Source: Actinospica sp035493475 (GTDB lineage Bacteria; Actinomycetota; Actinomycetes; Streptomycetales; Catenulisporaceae). From it: DNA of 64,000 bases. The first letter of the stretch is position 1; every line of letters starts with the position of its first letter. The notes under the pieces are model-generated. The model was not told where the DNA came from and searched no databases. It worked only from the letters and a program-made list of their open reading frames with translations. Where the stretch lies: NCBI GenBank assembly GCA_035493475.1, contig DATJIF010000056.1, forward strand, positions 1-64,000, read 5' to 3'. Positions 7,285-16,115 of this stretch are shown here, one piece after another. The translations under genes were made by a program, and so were the position numbers.

Positions 7285-9456
7285 TCAGTCCCGGCGCAGC
7301 AGCTCCGCGGCCTCGCGCCGGCTGCGCACGCCGAGCTTGGCGAGGATGCGGGAGACATGGGTCTCGACGGTGCGCCGGGAGAGTGACAATTCCTCCGCGA
7401 TGTCAGGGTTGGACTTCCCCTGACTGAGGTGTTCGGCGACGCGCAGTTCGGATTCGGTCAGTGCCTGCCGTCCGCTGCTCGGGCGGCGTCCGGCGCGGGT
7501 TCCGGTGCGCACGCCGAGGGCACGCAGCCGGGCCACGACGCGCCGGGCGTCCCAGGCGGCGGCCAGTTCGCCATACCGGTCCAGCGCCTCGGCCGCGGCG
7601 ATCCGGGCCCCGGCCGCGTCGCCGTCCCGGGCCCGGTGCACGGCCAGTTCCTCGAGCGCCCGGCCGAGGTCGGGCGGGCGTCCGGCGGGGCGGAGTCGCT
7701 CGACCTCGGCGGCCAGGTGCGCTCCGTCCGCGTGGGCGGCGCACGTTTCGTCGGGGCGGGTGGCGCGTTCGGCGTACGTGGCTCGGGCGGCGTCCGCGTA
7801 CGGATCCTGCGCATGGAGAACTGCGAGGTGCGGGGCGGCTGACAGTTCGTCGTCGCGGCGTAGTGCGATGAGGGCGGCCAGGCCGTGCAGTTCGGTCGGG
7901 TCGGCCACGGAGTCGATCTCGGTGCACGCGTCGTCCCAGCGGCCTTCGCGGTAGGCCTGCGCGGCGTCGGCGGCGGCGCGATTGTCGTTGAGGACGCGGC
8001 GGCAGTCGGGGAGTCGCGGGGGCGGGCCGATCGCCAGCAGCGCGCGCTCCACGGCTTCGTGACAGCCGGGCAGGTCGGCGGCGCGGAATCGGATCACGGC
8101 TGCGGCGGCCAGTGCGTAGGCAATGGTCATCGGGTCCGCGAGCGATTCGCCTTCGGCCAGGGCGCAGGCCGCGTCGTGCTGCGTCGCGGCGGCTCGGGCG
8201 GCGAGTCTGGCACGCCAGATGGGGGCGAGTTCGGGTTCTGGTTCGATGCGCGCGGCCACGCGGTCGGCTTCGGTGCGGCGGCCGAGGGCGTAGAGCGTGA
8301 ACGACAGCGTGGCCAATGCTTCGACGAGCGTGGCGCGGTCCGCGTTAGTGCGACTGAGTACGTGTTCGAAGAGGTCGGCGGCGTGGTCGGGGGCGCGTCG
8401 GGCGAGCGCGGCGGCGTTCCGGGTCACCCACGGCGTCTCCCAGCCGTCGGCGAGGGCGGGATCGGCGGCGAGGAGTTCGGCGATCCGCTCGGCCGGTGCG
8501 CCCACGTCCATCAGGGCTCGTATCGCGATCAGCCGCATGGCCGCGCGGACCGGCTCGGGCGTGGACTCCTGCAGGGCCTGGCGCAGCAGTCCGTGCCGGA
8601 AGCGCAACCGTGGCCCGACCGGCTCCAGCACTCCCCCGGTCAGCGCCTCCTGGACCGCCGCTGCGAGCGATCCGGCGGGCCGGTGCAGCACGGTGGCGAG
8701 TTCGGTGACGGAGAACTCGGCGCCGAGCAGGGCCGCCGCGCGCAGCAGCTCCCTGATGTCCTCGTCGAGGAAGCCGAGGCGGTCGACGACGGCCGCGGCG
8801 AGGGAGTCGACCTCCGGCGCCGTCTCGGCCGCGACAAGCTCATGAATCAGGCGCGCATTGCCGCCCGCCGATTCGAGCCGCGTGGCCAGTCGGGGTGTGA
8901 GGGTTCTGCCGAGCAGTCGGGTGGCGAGCTCGGTGACGGCGTCCGGGGGCAGCCGGTCCAGGGCGAGGATGACGCCGTCGTTGTCCTTGAGGATGACGCG
9001 GATCCGGTCGATCTCGGGGCGGCGCGGCACCGGCCGGATGGTGCCGACGAGCAGCAGCGGGGCGCGCCTGGCCACGGTGCTCAGCCGCTGCCAGACGAGC
9101 AGGCCCGCCTCGTCCGCGGCGTGCAGGTCGTCCACGGCGAGCAGCAGCGGGCCGCGCGCGCAGAGGTCGTCGAGGATGGCCAGGACGCGGCGGACGGCCT
9201 CGGCCTCGGTCGGGTCGGGCGCCTCGGAACGCAGGGCCCTGAGGAGGGCGGCGAGCGGGGCCTTCTGGTCGGTCTCCACGCAGGAGGTGCCGCGGACGGT
9301 GATGCCGGGCGGCGTGGTGCCGAGCAGCGTTTCGAGCAGGGCGGTCTTTCCGCTGCCGGGTTCTCCTTCGATCAGTACGCTGCGACCCTGCCCGCGGCCG
9401 AGGTCGTCGAGCGCCGTCGCGAGCACGGCGGATTCCACCTGCCGACCGACCAACAT
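7285..9456 (-). CDS. LuxR-family ATP-binding transcriptional regulator (LAL type), second copy
   Basis: 723 aa. Walker A is GEPGSGKT at residues 31-38; Walker B is LLLAVDDLHAADE. The middle is helical and Ala-rich. The C-terminus is a LuxR HTH (LTESELRVAEHLSQGKSNPD then RRTVETHVSRILAKLGVRSR). It is clearly a paralogue of the 955-aa regulator lying beyond the sigma factor gene, with a shorter TPR-like region. The ATG at 9456 has no obvious Shine-Dalgarno sequence, so translation may be leaderless or the start may differ. The 109-base gap to the sigma gene suggests separate transcription. It was probably produced by duplication within this island. Confidence 0.88.
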   Translation of the reverse strand: MLVGRQVESAVLATALDDLGRGQGRSVLIEGEPGSGKTALLETLLGTTPPGITVRGTSCVETDQKAPLAALLRALRSEAPDPTEAEAVRRVLAILDDLCARGPLLLAVDDLHAADEAGLLVWQRLSTVARRAPLLLVGTIRPVPRRPEIDRIRVILKDNDGVILALDRLPPDAVTELATRLLGRTLTPRLATRLESAGGNARLIHELVAAETAPEVDSLAAAVVDRLGFLDEDIRELLRAAALLGAEFSVTELATVLHRPAGSLAAAVQEALTGGVLEPVGPRLRFRHGLLRQALQESTPEPVRAAMRLIAIRALMDVGAPAERIAELLAADPALADGWETPWVTRNAAALARRAPDHAADLFEHVLSRTNADRATLVEALATLSFTLYALGRRTEADRVAARIEPEPELAPIWRARLAARAAATQHDAACALAEGESLADPMTIAYALAAAAVIRFRAADLPGCHEAVERALLAIGPPPRLPDCRRVLNDNRAAADAAQAYREGRWDDACTEIDSVADPTELHGLAALIALRRDDELSAAPHLAVLHAQDPYADAARATYAERATRPDETCAAHADGAHLAAEVERLRPAGRPPDLGRALEELAVHRARDGDAAGARIAAAEALDRYGELAAAWDARRVVARLRALGVRTGTRAGRRPSSGRQALTESELRVAEHLSQGKSNPDIAEELSLSRRTVETHVSRILAKLGVRSRREAAELLRRD

Positions 9457-9543
9457 GATGGGTACGCTAGCCGTTCCGGAATCCGGCCACTAGCCCTTGC
9501 AACGTTGTGACCAGGCCTTAAGCCGTTATTGTCGCAGAGTTCA

Positions 9544-10359
9544 TCATCTCAGGTGGTCATTCAGGTGGCGCAGCACGGCCCGCCACGCCGGGTGTCCGGG
9601 GTCGAGCACGTCGAAGTGGTCCAGTGTCGGGTAGCGGGCCAGGCGCACCCGGTCGCCGACCTGCTCGGCCCGGTGCGCGTACCGCAGGGCCTGCTCGGGC
9701 GGCACGTTCACGTCGGCGTCTCCGTGCACGAGCAGCTGAGCCACCTCGCGGCCGAGCGGCAGCAGGTCGAGCGGGGAGCCGAGCCGATAGCGCCCGGCGA
9801 CGTCCGTCGATCCCCCGCCGAGCAGCGCGACCGTGGCCGACGGCCCGTCCTGCGGCACGAGCGGCGCGGGCAGGTCGAGGCCGTCCCGCTCGGCGGCGCG
9901 CAGGTCGGTGATGCCGGCGAGGGTGACGACGGCGCGCACATGGACCCGGGTGTCCGCATCCGGGGCCAACCGCGGGCCGTTGAGCCATGCCGTGGCCCAC
10001 AGCGCCAGGTGGCCCCCGGAGCAGTGCCCGACGACGGCCACCCGGCTCGCGTCCAGGTCGGGCAGCCGGGCCGCGAGGCAGACCCCGTCGGCCGCGTCGA
10101 GGAACGTGCCCGGCCAGCCCGCGCCCTGCTCCCCGATCCGGCGGTACTCCAGATTGACCGCGGCGAAGCCCTGCCGCGTCGCCAGATCCCGGGCCAGCCG
10201 CTGCATCGACTCACGGTCCTGCGATGCCCGCCAGAAGCCGCCGTGCAGCAGCACGACGACGGGATGCGGACCGGGACCGGACGGCAGGTGCACCTCAGCA
10301 CTCTGTGAACCATGCGGCCCGTACCCGACTTCGAGCGTCCTTGCCCGTAATCCGTTCAT
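9544..10359 (-). CDS. Alpha/beta-hydrolase (esterase/lipase-like)
   Basis: 271 aa. The start is the ATG at 10357-10359, which overlaps the upstream stop codon (ATGA); longer in-frame readings run back into the upstream gene and are rejected. The oxyanion-hole motif is HGGFW (39-43), the nucleophile elbow is GHCSGG (Ser114), an Asp lies in LLVHGDADVNVP and the catalytic His in TLDHFD. This matches the BD-FAE/esterase group of the alpha/beta-hydrolase superfamily. There is no signal peptide, so it is probably cytoplasmic. It is the last gene of a four-gene coupled operon with the FHA/EccC-like and beta-helix genes; its substrate and its link to secretion are unknown. Confidence 0.8.
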   Translation of the reverse strand: MNGLRARTLEVGYGPHGSQSAEVHLPSGPGPHPVVVLLHGGFWRASQDRESMQRLARDLATRQGFAAVNLEYRRIGEQGAGWPGTFLDAADGVCLAARLPDLDASRVAVVGHCSGGHLALWATAWLNGPRLAPDADTRVHVRAVVTLAGITDLRAAERDGLDLPAPLVPQDGPSATVALLGGGSTDVAGRYRLGSPLDLLPLGREVAQLLVHGDADVNVPPEQALRYAHRAEQVGDRVRLARYPTLDHFDVLDPGHPAWRAVLRHLNDHLR

Positions 10360-11513
10360 CCGAGTTCTGCGGCCACCCGCGAGCACCATTCGGCGGTCAC
10401 CAGGTCGGGCGTGATCCCGGCGCGGTTCTGCACGACGAGTTCGGCGGTCGAGCATCGCATCACGCTGCGGCATTCGGCCACGGTCGTGCCGATGGTGTCT
10501 AGGCAGAGCGCGTACACACCTGCCTCCGGTCCCCTGCCCAGGATCTCCGCGACGCCGTCCACCTCGTGCAGCATGCTCGCGCGGTCGAACACGGCGAGCA
10601 CGGCCTTGCGCTCACGACCGGGCGACGCGACCCGCGCGGCCAGCTCTGCGATGCCGCGTCCGATGCTCAGCGGATCCGCTCCGCTCCCCTCGAAGTGCGG
10701 CAGACGCGTGGCCCACTCCCACGATCGTCCGGCCGACGGATCCGCGAAGACCCGGATGCCGAGCCCCTCAGGCGCGCAGTGCGTCGCGGCCTGCACGACG
10801 AGCCAGCGGGCCAGCGCGCGGACCGTGTCGGGGCCGCCGGACACGCCCAGCACGCCGACCTCCGCGAGATCCACTCCGCACGGCAGCCCGGGGATGATCC
10901 ACGGCTCGGTGCGGGATGTCCCCTCCATCGAGCCGACCCGGAAGCGCAGGTAGCCGCGTGACCCCGGCTTGCGCAGCCCGACCGCGGTCCGGCCGGTGAA
11001 GACGTCCGCCGCGAGCGCTGCCGGGTCGGGCGTGTCGGCGCGGCGCATCGCGGCTTCGAGCAGAACATCCCGCTCGACCCGCGCGAGCTCCGAGACCGGC
11101 TCGGCGGCCGTCGATCGTGGTGGCGCGCTCCCGGTCAGGCTCAGCCGGGTTCCGTAGATCGCCAACTGCGCGCCTTCCGGCCAGCGGAACTCCCAGGCGC
11201 TGCCCGAGGCCTGCTCCGGAAGCGCCCACGGCGTGCCCGCGACGTCGGCCGGGTGACAGGTGCGCAGGGTGGGAGCGCCGGGCTCGGGCGGCAGCGCGTC
11301 GTTGCCGGCGCGCGGGTCGGGGATCGCCAGCCACGCCTCCCCGCTCGCCGTCACGGTGAGCCGCACGCCCGGGCGGCGGACGTGCGCGCCGCGGAGCAGG
11401 ATGGCGCTGTCGGGGGCCGGGCCGAGCGTGTGCGTGCCCATGGACAGCGACCAGATCCGGCCGGCGTCGACGCCGCCGACTGCGCGCACCTCGACGAGCG
11501 AACGAACCGTCAT
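10356..11513 (-). CDS. FHA/EccC-like protein lacking the FtsK/SpoIIIE ATPase domains
   Basis: 385 aa. Residues 1-75 resemble the degenerate FHA domain at the N-terminus of actinobacterial FtsK/SpoIIIE-EccC proteins. Residues about 150-385 resemble the region preceding the first ATPase: DPAALAADVF, then YLRFRVGSMEGT, and the characteristic SWEWATRLPHF at about 264-274. The protein stops at TPDLVTAEWCSRVAAELG, where full EccC proteins continue into Walker-bearing ATPase modules. None follows: the stop codon overlaps the hydrolase start codon. It is therefore either a deliberate ATPase-less adaptor or an old truncation that stayed translated. Its start overlaps the upstream stop (TGATG). Assignment to this family is from motif memory and should be tested by profile search. 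Confidence 0.6.
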   Translation of the reverse strand: MTVRSLVEVRAVGGVDAGRIWSLSMGTHTLGPAPDSAILLRGAHVRRPGVRLTVTASGEAWLAIPDPRAGNDALPPEPGAPTLRTCHPADVAGTPWALPEQASGSAWEFRWPEGAQLAIYGTRLSLTGSAPPRSTAAEPVSELARVERDVLLEAAMRRADTPDPAALAADVFTGRTAVGLRKPGSRGYLRFRVGSMEGTSRTEPWIIPGLPCGVDLAEVGVLGVSGGPDTVRALARWLVVQAATHCAPEGLGIRVFADPSAGRSWEWATRLPHFEGSGADPLSIGRGIAELAARVASPGRERKAVLAVFDRASMLHEVDGVAEILGRGPEAGVYALCLDTIGTTVAECRSVMRCSTAELVVQNRAGITPDLVTAEWCSRVAAELG

Positions 11514-12331
11514 CAGCGCGGGCCTCCTGCCGACGGGGCGAATGGTCCGATGCTCAGGGCCGCGTCACGCGGGGGCAGCGGGAGCAGGCCGGGATGTCCG
11601 TCGAGGGTCGGCAGCGGCTCGAAGGTCGGCGCCGGTTCCGGTTCCGGCGCTTCGGGGATAACGACGGGCCCGGGGTCGGGTTCGCGCACGGCGAGTTGCT
11701 CCGGCAGTCCCGCCGACGCGGCCGTCAGGCCCAGCGCGAGCGAGGAGACCACGCCGTCCGCGTTCACGGTCAAGGACCAGTGCGAGACATTCGTGGTGCC
11801 GAGCAGGATCGTCGGTCGGCAGGTCTCCGGCAGCTGCTGTGCCAGGCGGCTGATGAACGTGGGCGCGGCGCGCGAGTCCCCGTCCACGGCGATCACGCCC
11901 GGAGCCTGCGCAAGGTCGAGAAACACGAGGTCGGCGCCGTTGGACCCGAGGCAGACGTAGGCGGAGTCGGGGTGTGCGGTCGCGTCGCTGTCGGCGAGTA
12001 CTGCGCGTTCGACCTCGACGTCAGGGGCCTGACCCGCGAGGCGCACGGTGGCCGTCTCCGGGCCGAGCAGGACGGCGTAGGGCCACGCGGTGCCGCGTCC
12101 GGCGAGGCGTACGGCCGCGGCGACGGCGTGCCAGGTCGCGGGGTCGGCGAGCGGTTCGGTGAGGTTGCGGGCCCGGCCGGGGGCGGGGCCGATGCTCGGG
12201 CGGCCGGGCAGCGGAGCGGTGCGCGGGTGCGGCGGACGCTGGTCGGGGTCTTCGCCGCGGCCGACGACCGCGGAGATGCGTTCGCGGACGGCCTGGCGGA
12301 CTCCGCCGCGTGCCTCGGGTATGCCGATCAT
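11513..12331 (-). CDS. Uncharacterised protein of the T7SS-like operon
   Basis: 272 aa, starting at the ATG 12329-12331, 7 bases after the beta-helix gene; its stop overlaps the next start. I do not recognise a family with confidence. The N-terminal 60 residues are Pro/Arg-rich and probably disordered. Residues about 65-200 form an alpha/beta region (AYVCLGSNGADLVFLDLAQA, then VIAVDGDS). That region resembles the segment of actinobacterial LysM/BTAD-type proteins that reports a numerical label and may be a non-enzymatic domain. The C-terminal 70 residues are rich in Pro and Glu. There is no signal peptide or membrane helix. Tight coupling implies a stoichiometric partner of the EccC-like or beta-helix protein. 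Confidence 0.6.
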   Translation of the reverse strand: MIGIPEARGGVRQAVRERISAVVGRGEDPDQRPPHPRTAPLPGRPSIGPAPGRARNLTEPLADPATWHAVAAAVRLAGRGTAWPYAVLLGPETATVRLAGQAPDVEVERAVLADSDATAHPDSAYVCLGSNGADLVFLDLAQAPGVIAVDGDSRAAPTFISRLAQQLPETCRPTILLGTTNVSHWSLTVNADGVVSSLALGLTAASAGLPEQLAVREPDPGPVVIPEAPEPEPAPTFEPLPTLDGHPGLLPLPPRDAALSIGPFAPSAGGPR

Positions 12332-12338
12332 CGCCGCC

Positions 12339-14093
12339 TCACACGCTCTCGGCCATCGCGCGTTCGTCCACCACGTCCGCGCCGATCTCGCGTAGGCCGC
12401 GCAGGTCGGGTGTAGCGCCGACGCCCATGTGCACGGCCGGAGCCGACACCTCGCAGTCCTCGAACACGCCTGCTGCTCCGTCGTGGAAGTAGAGTCCTGA
12501 GTCGCCGCTGCCGGTGACCGTCGTGCGGCGCACGCTCGGGGTGGCACCGGCGCTGACCACGATGCCGCCGCCGCGCACGTCCCGGACTCGGCAGTCCTCG
12601 ATGTGGGCCGCGCTGCGCTGGTCGAGGAGGATGCCGCCGTCGCCGGTCCGCGCGACCTCGCACTCTCCGATCACGGGCATCCCGCCTGGCCCGACGACGA
12701 TGCCCGCCTGGCGCACGTCGTGCACGCGGCAGCCGCGCAGCACCGGATGGTGCCGGGTCGCCAGCACGACGCCGATACGGCAGTCGCTGATCTCCGTGTC
12801 GCGCAGCACTGCGTCGGCCGCGCCCTCCACGCGCACGCCGTCGCGGGTGCAGGACTCGACGCGGCAGCCGCTGTTCAGCTCGGCGATCGCGTGGCCGCGC
12901 ACGTGGACGCCGTGGCCGCGGCTGTCTCGCAGGGTGCTGCGTACGGCGCGCAGGGTCGCGTGGCCGGTCAGGTGCGCGGATACGAGCGCGCAGTCCGTCA
13001 CGCGGCTGTCGGCGAGTTCGACCTCCGCGTGTTCGATCGCTGAGACTCCGTACGGCCCGCATCCGGTGATGTCCACGTCCGCCGCGCGCACCCAGGCCGT
13101 CCCGCGCGCCAGGATCCCGGCGGCGGCCGCACCGGCGACGGCGGTACCCCGGATCTCCAGCCGCGCGGAGCCGCCGGCCAGCATCCCGGCCCGGCGCACG
13201 CCCGTCAGCCTGCTGCGATCGACGCGCACCTGCCCCGCGGCGCCGACCACGACGCCTTCCAGCGCCACGTCCACGATGTCGCAGTCCTCGATGACGACAC
13301 CGTGCACCTCGACGCGCGGGCCCGCGGACAGCGAGTCGAGGATCTGGCCCGGCGTCGGGATGTCCGGGTCGGCCGCGCCGTCCTCCCGCAGCGGCGAACT
13401 ACCGTCGATCCGCACGCCCTCGGCCGCTCCACCGGCCACGCGGCAGCCGACCAGCCGCACCGCGCACGCGTCCGCCACGACGACGCCTGGCCCCTGACAG
13501 TCGGAGAACGTACCGCCCAGTACGTCCGCGCGCGCCTCATCGAGCAGCCGCAGCCCGGCGCCCTGCGTGGCGTCCACGCGGGTCTCCCGGATCTCCAGCC
13601 GCGCGGCTCCGGCGCCGACGATCGCGTGACCGCGCACGCCCGCGAACGTGCACCGCTCGATCCGCGCGGTGCCGCGTTCCCAGACGTAGACCCCGGCGTG
13701 CGCGGTGGCGGTGAAGGTGCAGTGGCGAAAGGACGGCGTCGCGGTCCCGGAGGCCTCGGCCCGGGCGCCGCGTACCTCGCAGTGCTCGAAGACCGGCGCG
13801 CCGGACTCCACGCTGACCGCGGGCTCGGTCGGGTCGGCCGACTCCAGGACGATGCCGCGCAACGTGGCCGTGGTCCGCACGACGAGCGCGGGCCCGCGCT
13901 CGGTGACGATCCGCACGGAGCCCGGATCGCCCGCCGCGACGAGCGTGACCGGCCGTTCGAGCACGACCTGCTCCCGGTACGTGCCCGCGGCGAGCACGAT
14001 CTCGGACTGCGGCGAAGTCGAGATCAGCAGGCTGAGTGACACCTTGTGGCTGCGCACACCGAGGGCTACGAGCGACACGGGACGTTCGTTCAC
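12339..14093 (-). CDS. Right-handed parallel beta-helix repeat protein (cytoplasmic)
   Basis: 584 aa from a GTG at 14093. Almost the whole length is a parallel beta-helix of about 22-residue coils, with recurring patterns such as EHCEVRG, RIERCTFAGV, VRLVGCRVAGG and VIEDCDIVDV. There is no signal peptide, unlike pectate-lyase-type exported helices, and no catalytic Asp cluster stands out. The opening GTYREQVVLERPVTLVAAG closely matches GRYRERLSFARPVTLVAAE in the divergent AAA+ fusion protein, so the two helices are paralogous. It is the first gene of the four-gene coupled operon. A scaffold or binding role in a secretion-linked complex is inferred. Confidence 0.85.
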   Translation of the reverse strand: MNERPVSLVALGVRSHKVSLSLLISTSPQSEIVLAAGTYREQVVLERPVTLVAAGDPGSVRIVTERGPALVVRTTATLRGIVLESADPTEPAVSVESGAPVFEHCEVRGARAEASGTATPSFRHCTFTATAHAGVYVWERGTARIERCTFAGVRGHAIVGAGAARLEIRETRVDATQGAGLRLLDEARADVLGGTFSDCQGPGVVVADACAVRLVGCRVAGGAAEGVRIDGSSPLREDGAADPDIPTPGQILDSLSAGPRVEVHGVVIEDCDIVDVALEGVVVGAAGQVRVDRSRLTGVRRAGMLAGGSARLEIRGTAVAGAAAAGILARGTAWVRAADVDITGCGPYGVSAIEHAEVELADSRVTDCALVSAHLTGHATLRAVRSTLRDSRGHGVHVRGHAIAELNSGCRVESCTRDGVRVEGAADAVLRDTEISDCRIGVVLATRHHPVLRGCRVHDVRQAGIVVGPGGMPVIGECEVARTGDGGILLDQRSAAHIEDCRVRDVRGGGIVVSAGATPSVRRTTVTGSGDSGLYFHDGAAGVFEDCEVSAPAVHMGVGATPDLRGLREIGADVVDERAMAESV

Positions 14094-14146
14094 ACCCTGC
14101 GGCGGTGAACGACGCGGCGCGGGCGGCCGTAGCCCTCGGTGTGGAG

Positions 14147-16027
14147 ATGTCAGGAAGCACAGCCGCGCACACCGGGCCCGTGATGAGCATGCTCGAACGG
14201 GCCTCGGACGGCGCCGTGGTCGAGATCCCCGCCGGGCGGTACCGGGAGCGGCTCTCGTTCGCGCGGCCGGTCACGCTGGTCGCGGCCGAGGGGCCCGGTT
14301 CGGTGACGATCCAGCTGGACAAGCCCTGCGCCGTGCGCGCGGACACCGAACTGCGCGGCCTGACGATCGAGGGCGCCGGGCTGATGGCCGGGGGCGGCGT
14401 CCGGCTCAAGCTCAGCGACTGCGTGGTGCGCGGCGCCTCGTCCACCGGCGTCGGCCTGCGCGACGAGGCCCGGCTCTCGGCCCAGCGCAGCCACATCACC
14501 AGCGTCAGCGGCAACGGCCTGTTCCTCGGCGGCAACGCGACCGCGCGGCTGGTCGGCTGCCAGCTCGGCGACACCGCGTACAGCGCCGTGCACCTGGCCG
14601 GGAAGGCGGACCTCGAACTCGAGGACTGCGTCGTGTCCGCCAGCAAGGAGCACGGCGTGCGGGCCACCGAGGACTCCTCGCTGCGGATCGACGGCGGCGC
14701 GGTCCGGGGCAGCGGCCTGAGCGGGATCAGCGCGGAGACAACCGGCCGCGTCGTGCTCAGCGGCTGCGTGATCGCCAAGACCGAGCGCGCCGGAATCCTG
14801 GTCGGCGCGAACACCACCGCGCGCATCGACCGCTGCCGGATCGAGGAGGCGGGCGGTTCCGCGCTGGTCGTGTGGACCGGCGCGACGGCCAAGGCGCGCG
14901 GCGTGGTGGTGGCCGGTGCAGCGAAGAACGGGGTCTTCTTCGCCGAGGACTCGCACGGTGAGTTCGAGGACTGCGAGATCTTCGACACGACGTATCCGGC
15001 CGTCCACGTGGGCGAGCGCGCCGACCCGACGCTGCGCGCGCTGCGGATCCACGACGTGGACCAGGACCTGGACATCGCCGACTCGGCGCGGCCGCAGCTG
15101 GACGACGTGCAGGTGAGCGCGGTGAACATCTCCACGCTGCCGCCGCCCGGCAAGGACGGCGGGCAGGACGCGGGAACCTCGCTGGACGAGCTGATCGCCG
15201 AGCTCGACAACCTGATCGGCCTGGACTCGGTCAAGCGGGACGTCACCGCGATGATCAACGTGATGCGGCTGGCCCGGCGCCGGATCGAGATCGGACTGCC
15301 GCCGCCGCCCACGAACCGGCACCTGGTCTTCGCGGGCAACCCCGGCACCGGAAAGACCACCGTGGCCCGGCTCTACGGCAAGATCCTGCACGCGATCGGC
15401 ATGATCGAGCATGGACACCTGGTCGAGACCGACCGCGGCTCGCTGGTCGGCGAGTACGTGGGGCACACCGCGCCGAAGACCACGGCCGTGTTCCGCAAGG
15501 CGCTCGGCGGCGTGCTGTTCATCGACGAGGCCTACTCGCTGGTCCCGGTCGGCGGCGGCAACGACTTCGGCCAGGAGGCGGTGGCCACGCTGGTCAAGCT
15601 GATGGAGGACCACCGCGACGAGGTGGTGGTGATCGTGGCCGGATACCCCGGCGACATGCACCGGTTCATCGACTCGAACCCGGGCCTCGCCTCCCGCTTC
15701 ACCAGAACCCTGATGTTCGACGACTACTCCGCCGACCAGCTCGCGGAGATCGTGAACAACCAGGTCGCCGAGCACCGCTACGAGCTCGGCCCGGGCACCG
15801 AGGCGGCGATCGTCCGCTACTTCGCCTCACTGCGCCGCGAGGCGGGCTTCGGCAACGGCCGGTCGGCGCGGCAGCTGTTCCAGGTGCTCACCGAACGGCA
15901 CGCGCAGCGCACGGCCACGCTCGCCGAGCCGACGACCGAGGACCTGATCGTGCTGCTGCCGGACGACGTGCCGGTCCCGATCGCCGCGCCGGAACAGCAG
16001 CAGACGCCGGAAGCCTCCGGGGAGTGA
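14147..16027 (+). CDS. Beta-helix protein fused to an EccA/CbxX-type AAA+ ATPase
   Basis: 626 aa from the ATG at 14147, with GGAG just upstream; the frame is open further up and a GTG at 14105 is an alternative. Residues about 20-325 form a right-handed beta-helix. Residues about 350-610 are a CbxX/CfxQ-family AAA+ domain: Walker A GNPGTGKT near 396, Walker B GVLFIDEAY near 456, and a sensor/arginine-finger segment (LASRFTRTL). EccA ATPases of T7SS carry the same AAA+ class behind a TPR domain; here a beta-helix takes the place of the TPR. It is divergent from its beta-helix paralogue. It probably remodels or delivers a client, perhaps a WXG100 protein. Confidence 0.9.
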   Translation: MSGSTAAHTGPVMSMLERASDGAVVEIPAGRYRERLSFARPVTLVAAEGPGSVTIQLDKPCAVRADTELRGLTIEGAGLMAGGGVRLKLSDCVVRGASSTGVGLRDEARLSAQRSHITSVSGNGLFLGGNATARLVGCQLGDTAYSAVHLAGKADLELEDCVVSASKEHGVRATEDSSLRIDGGAVRGSGLSGISAETTGRVVLSGCVIAKTERAGILVGANTTARIDRCRIEEAGGSALVVWTGATAKARGVVVAGAAKNGVFFAEDSHGEFEDCEIFDTTYPAVHVGERADPTLRALRIHDVDQDLDIADSARPQLDDVQVSAVNISTLPPPGKDGGQDAGTSLDELIAELDNLIGLDSVKRDVTAMINVMRLARRRIEIGLPPPPTNRHLVFAGNPGTGKTTVARLYGKILHAIGMIEHGHLVETDRGSLVGEYVGHTAPKTTAVFRKALGGVLFIDEAYSLVPVGGGNDFGQEAVATLVKLMEDHRDEVVVIVAGYPGDMHRFIDSNPGLASRFTRTLMFDDYSADQLAEIVNNQVAEHRYELGPGTEAAIVRYFASLRREAGFGNGRSARQLFQVLTERHAQRTATLAEPTTEDLIVLLPDDVPVPIAAPEQQQTPEASGE

Positions 16028-16115
16028 ACCCCATGTCGACGTCACCCGCGCGGCCGCAGCCGCAGACTGCTGCGAAGCCCGCGACCGGCGAACAATGACG
16101 ACGACGACCTTCCGC

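Noticed and set aside
10360..10473. Longer N-terminus for the alpha/beta-hydrolase
   Set aside because: The extra 38 residues are Arg-rich and overlap the EccC-like gene; the ATGA-coupled ATG gives a complete hydrolase fold.
16033..16098. A 21-codon open frame (starting MSTSPARPQ) with GGGGAG upstream, right after the AAA+ fusion gene
   Set aside because: It is very short and low-complexity, and the GGGGAG lies in the preceding gene's end. There is no other support for translation.
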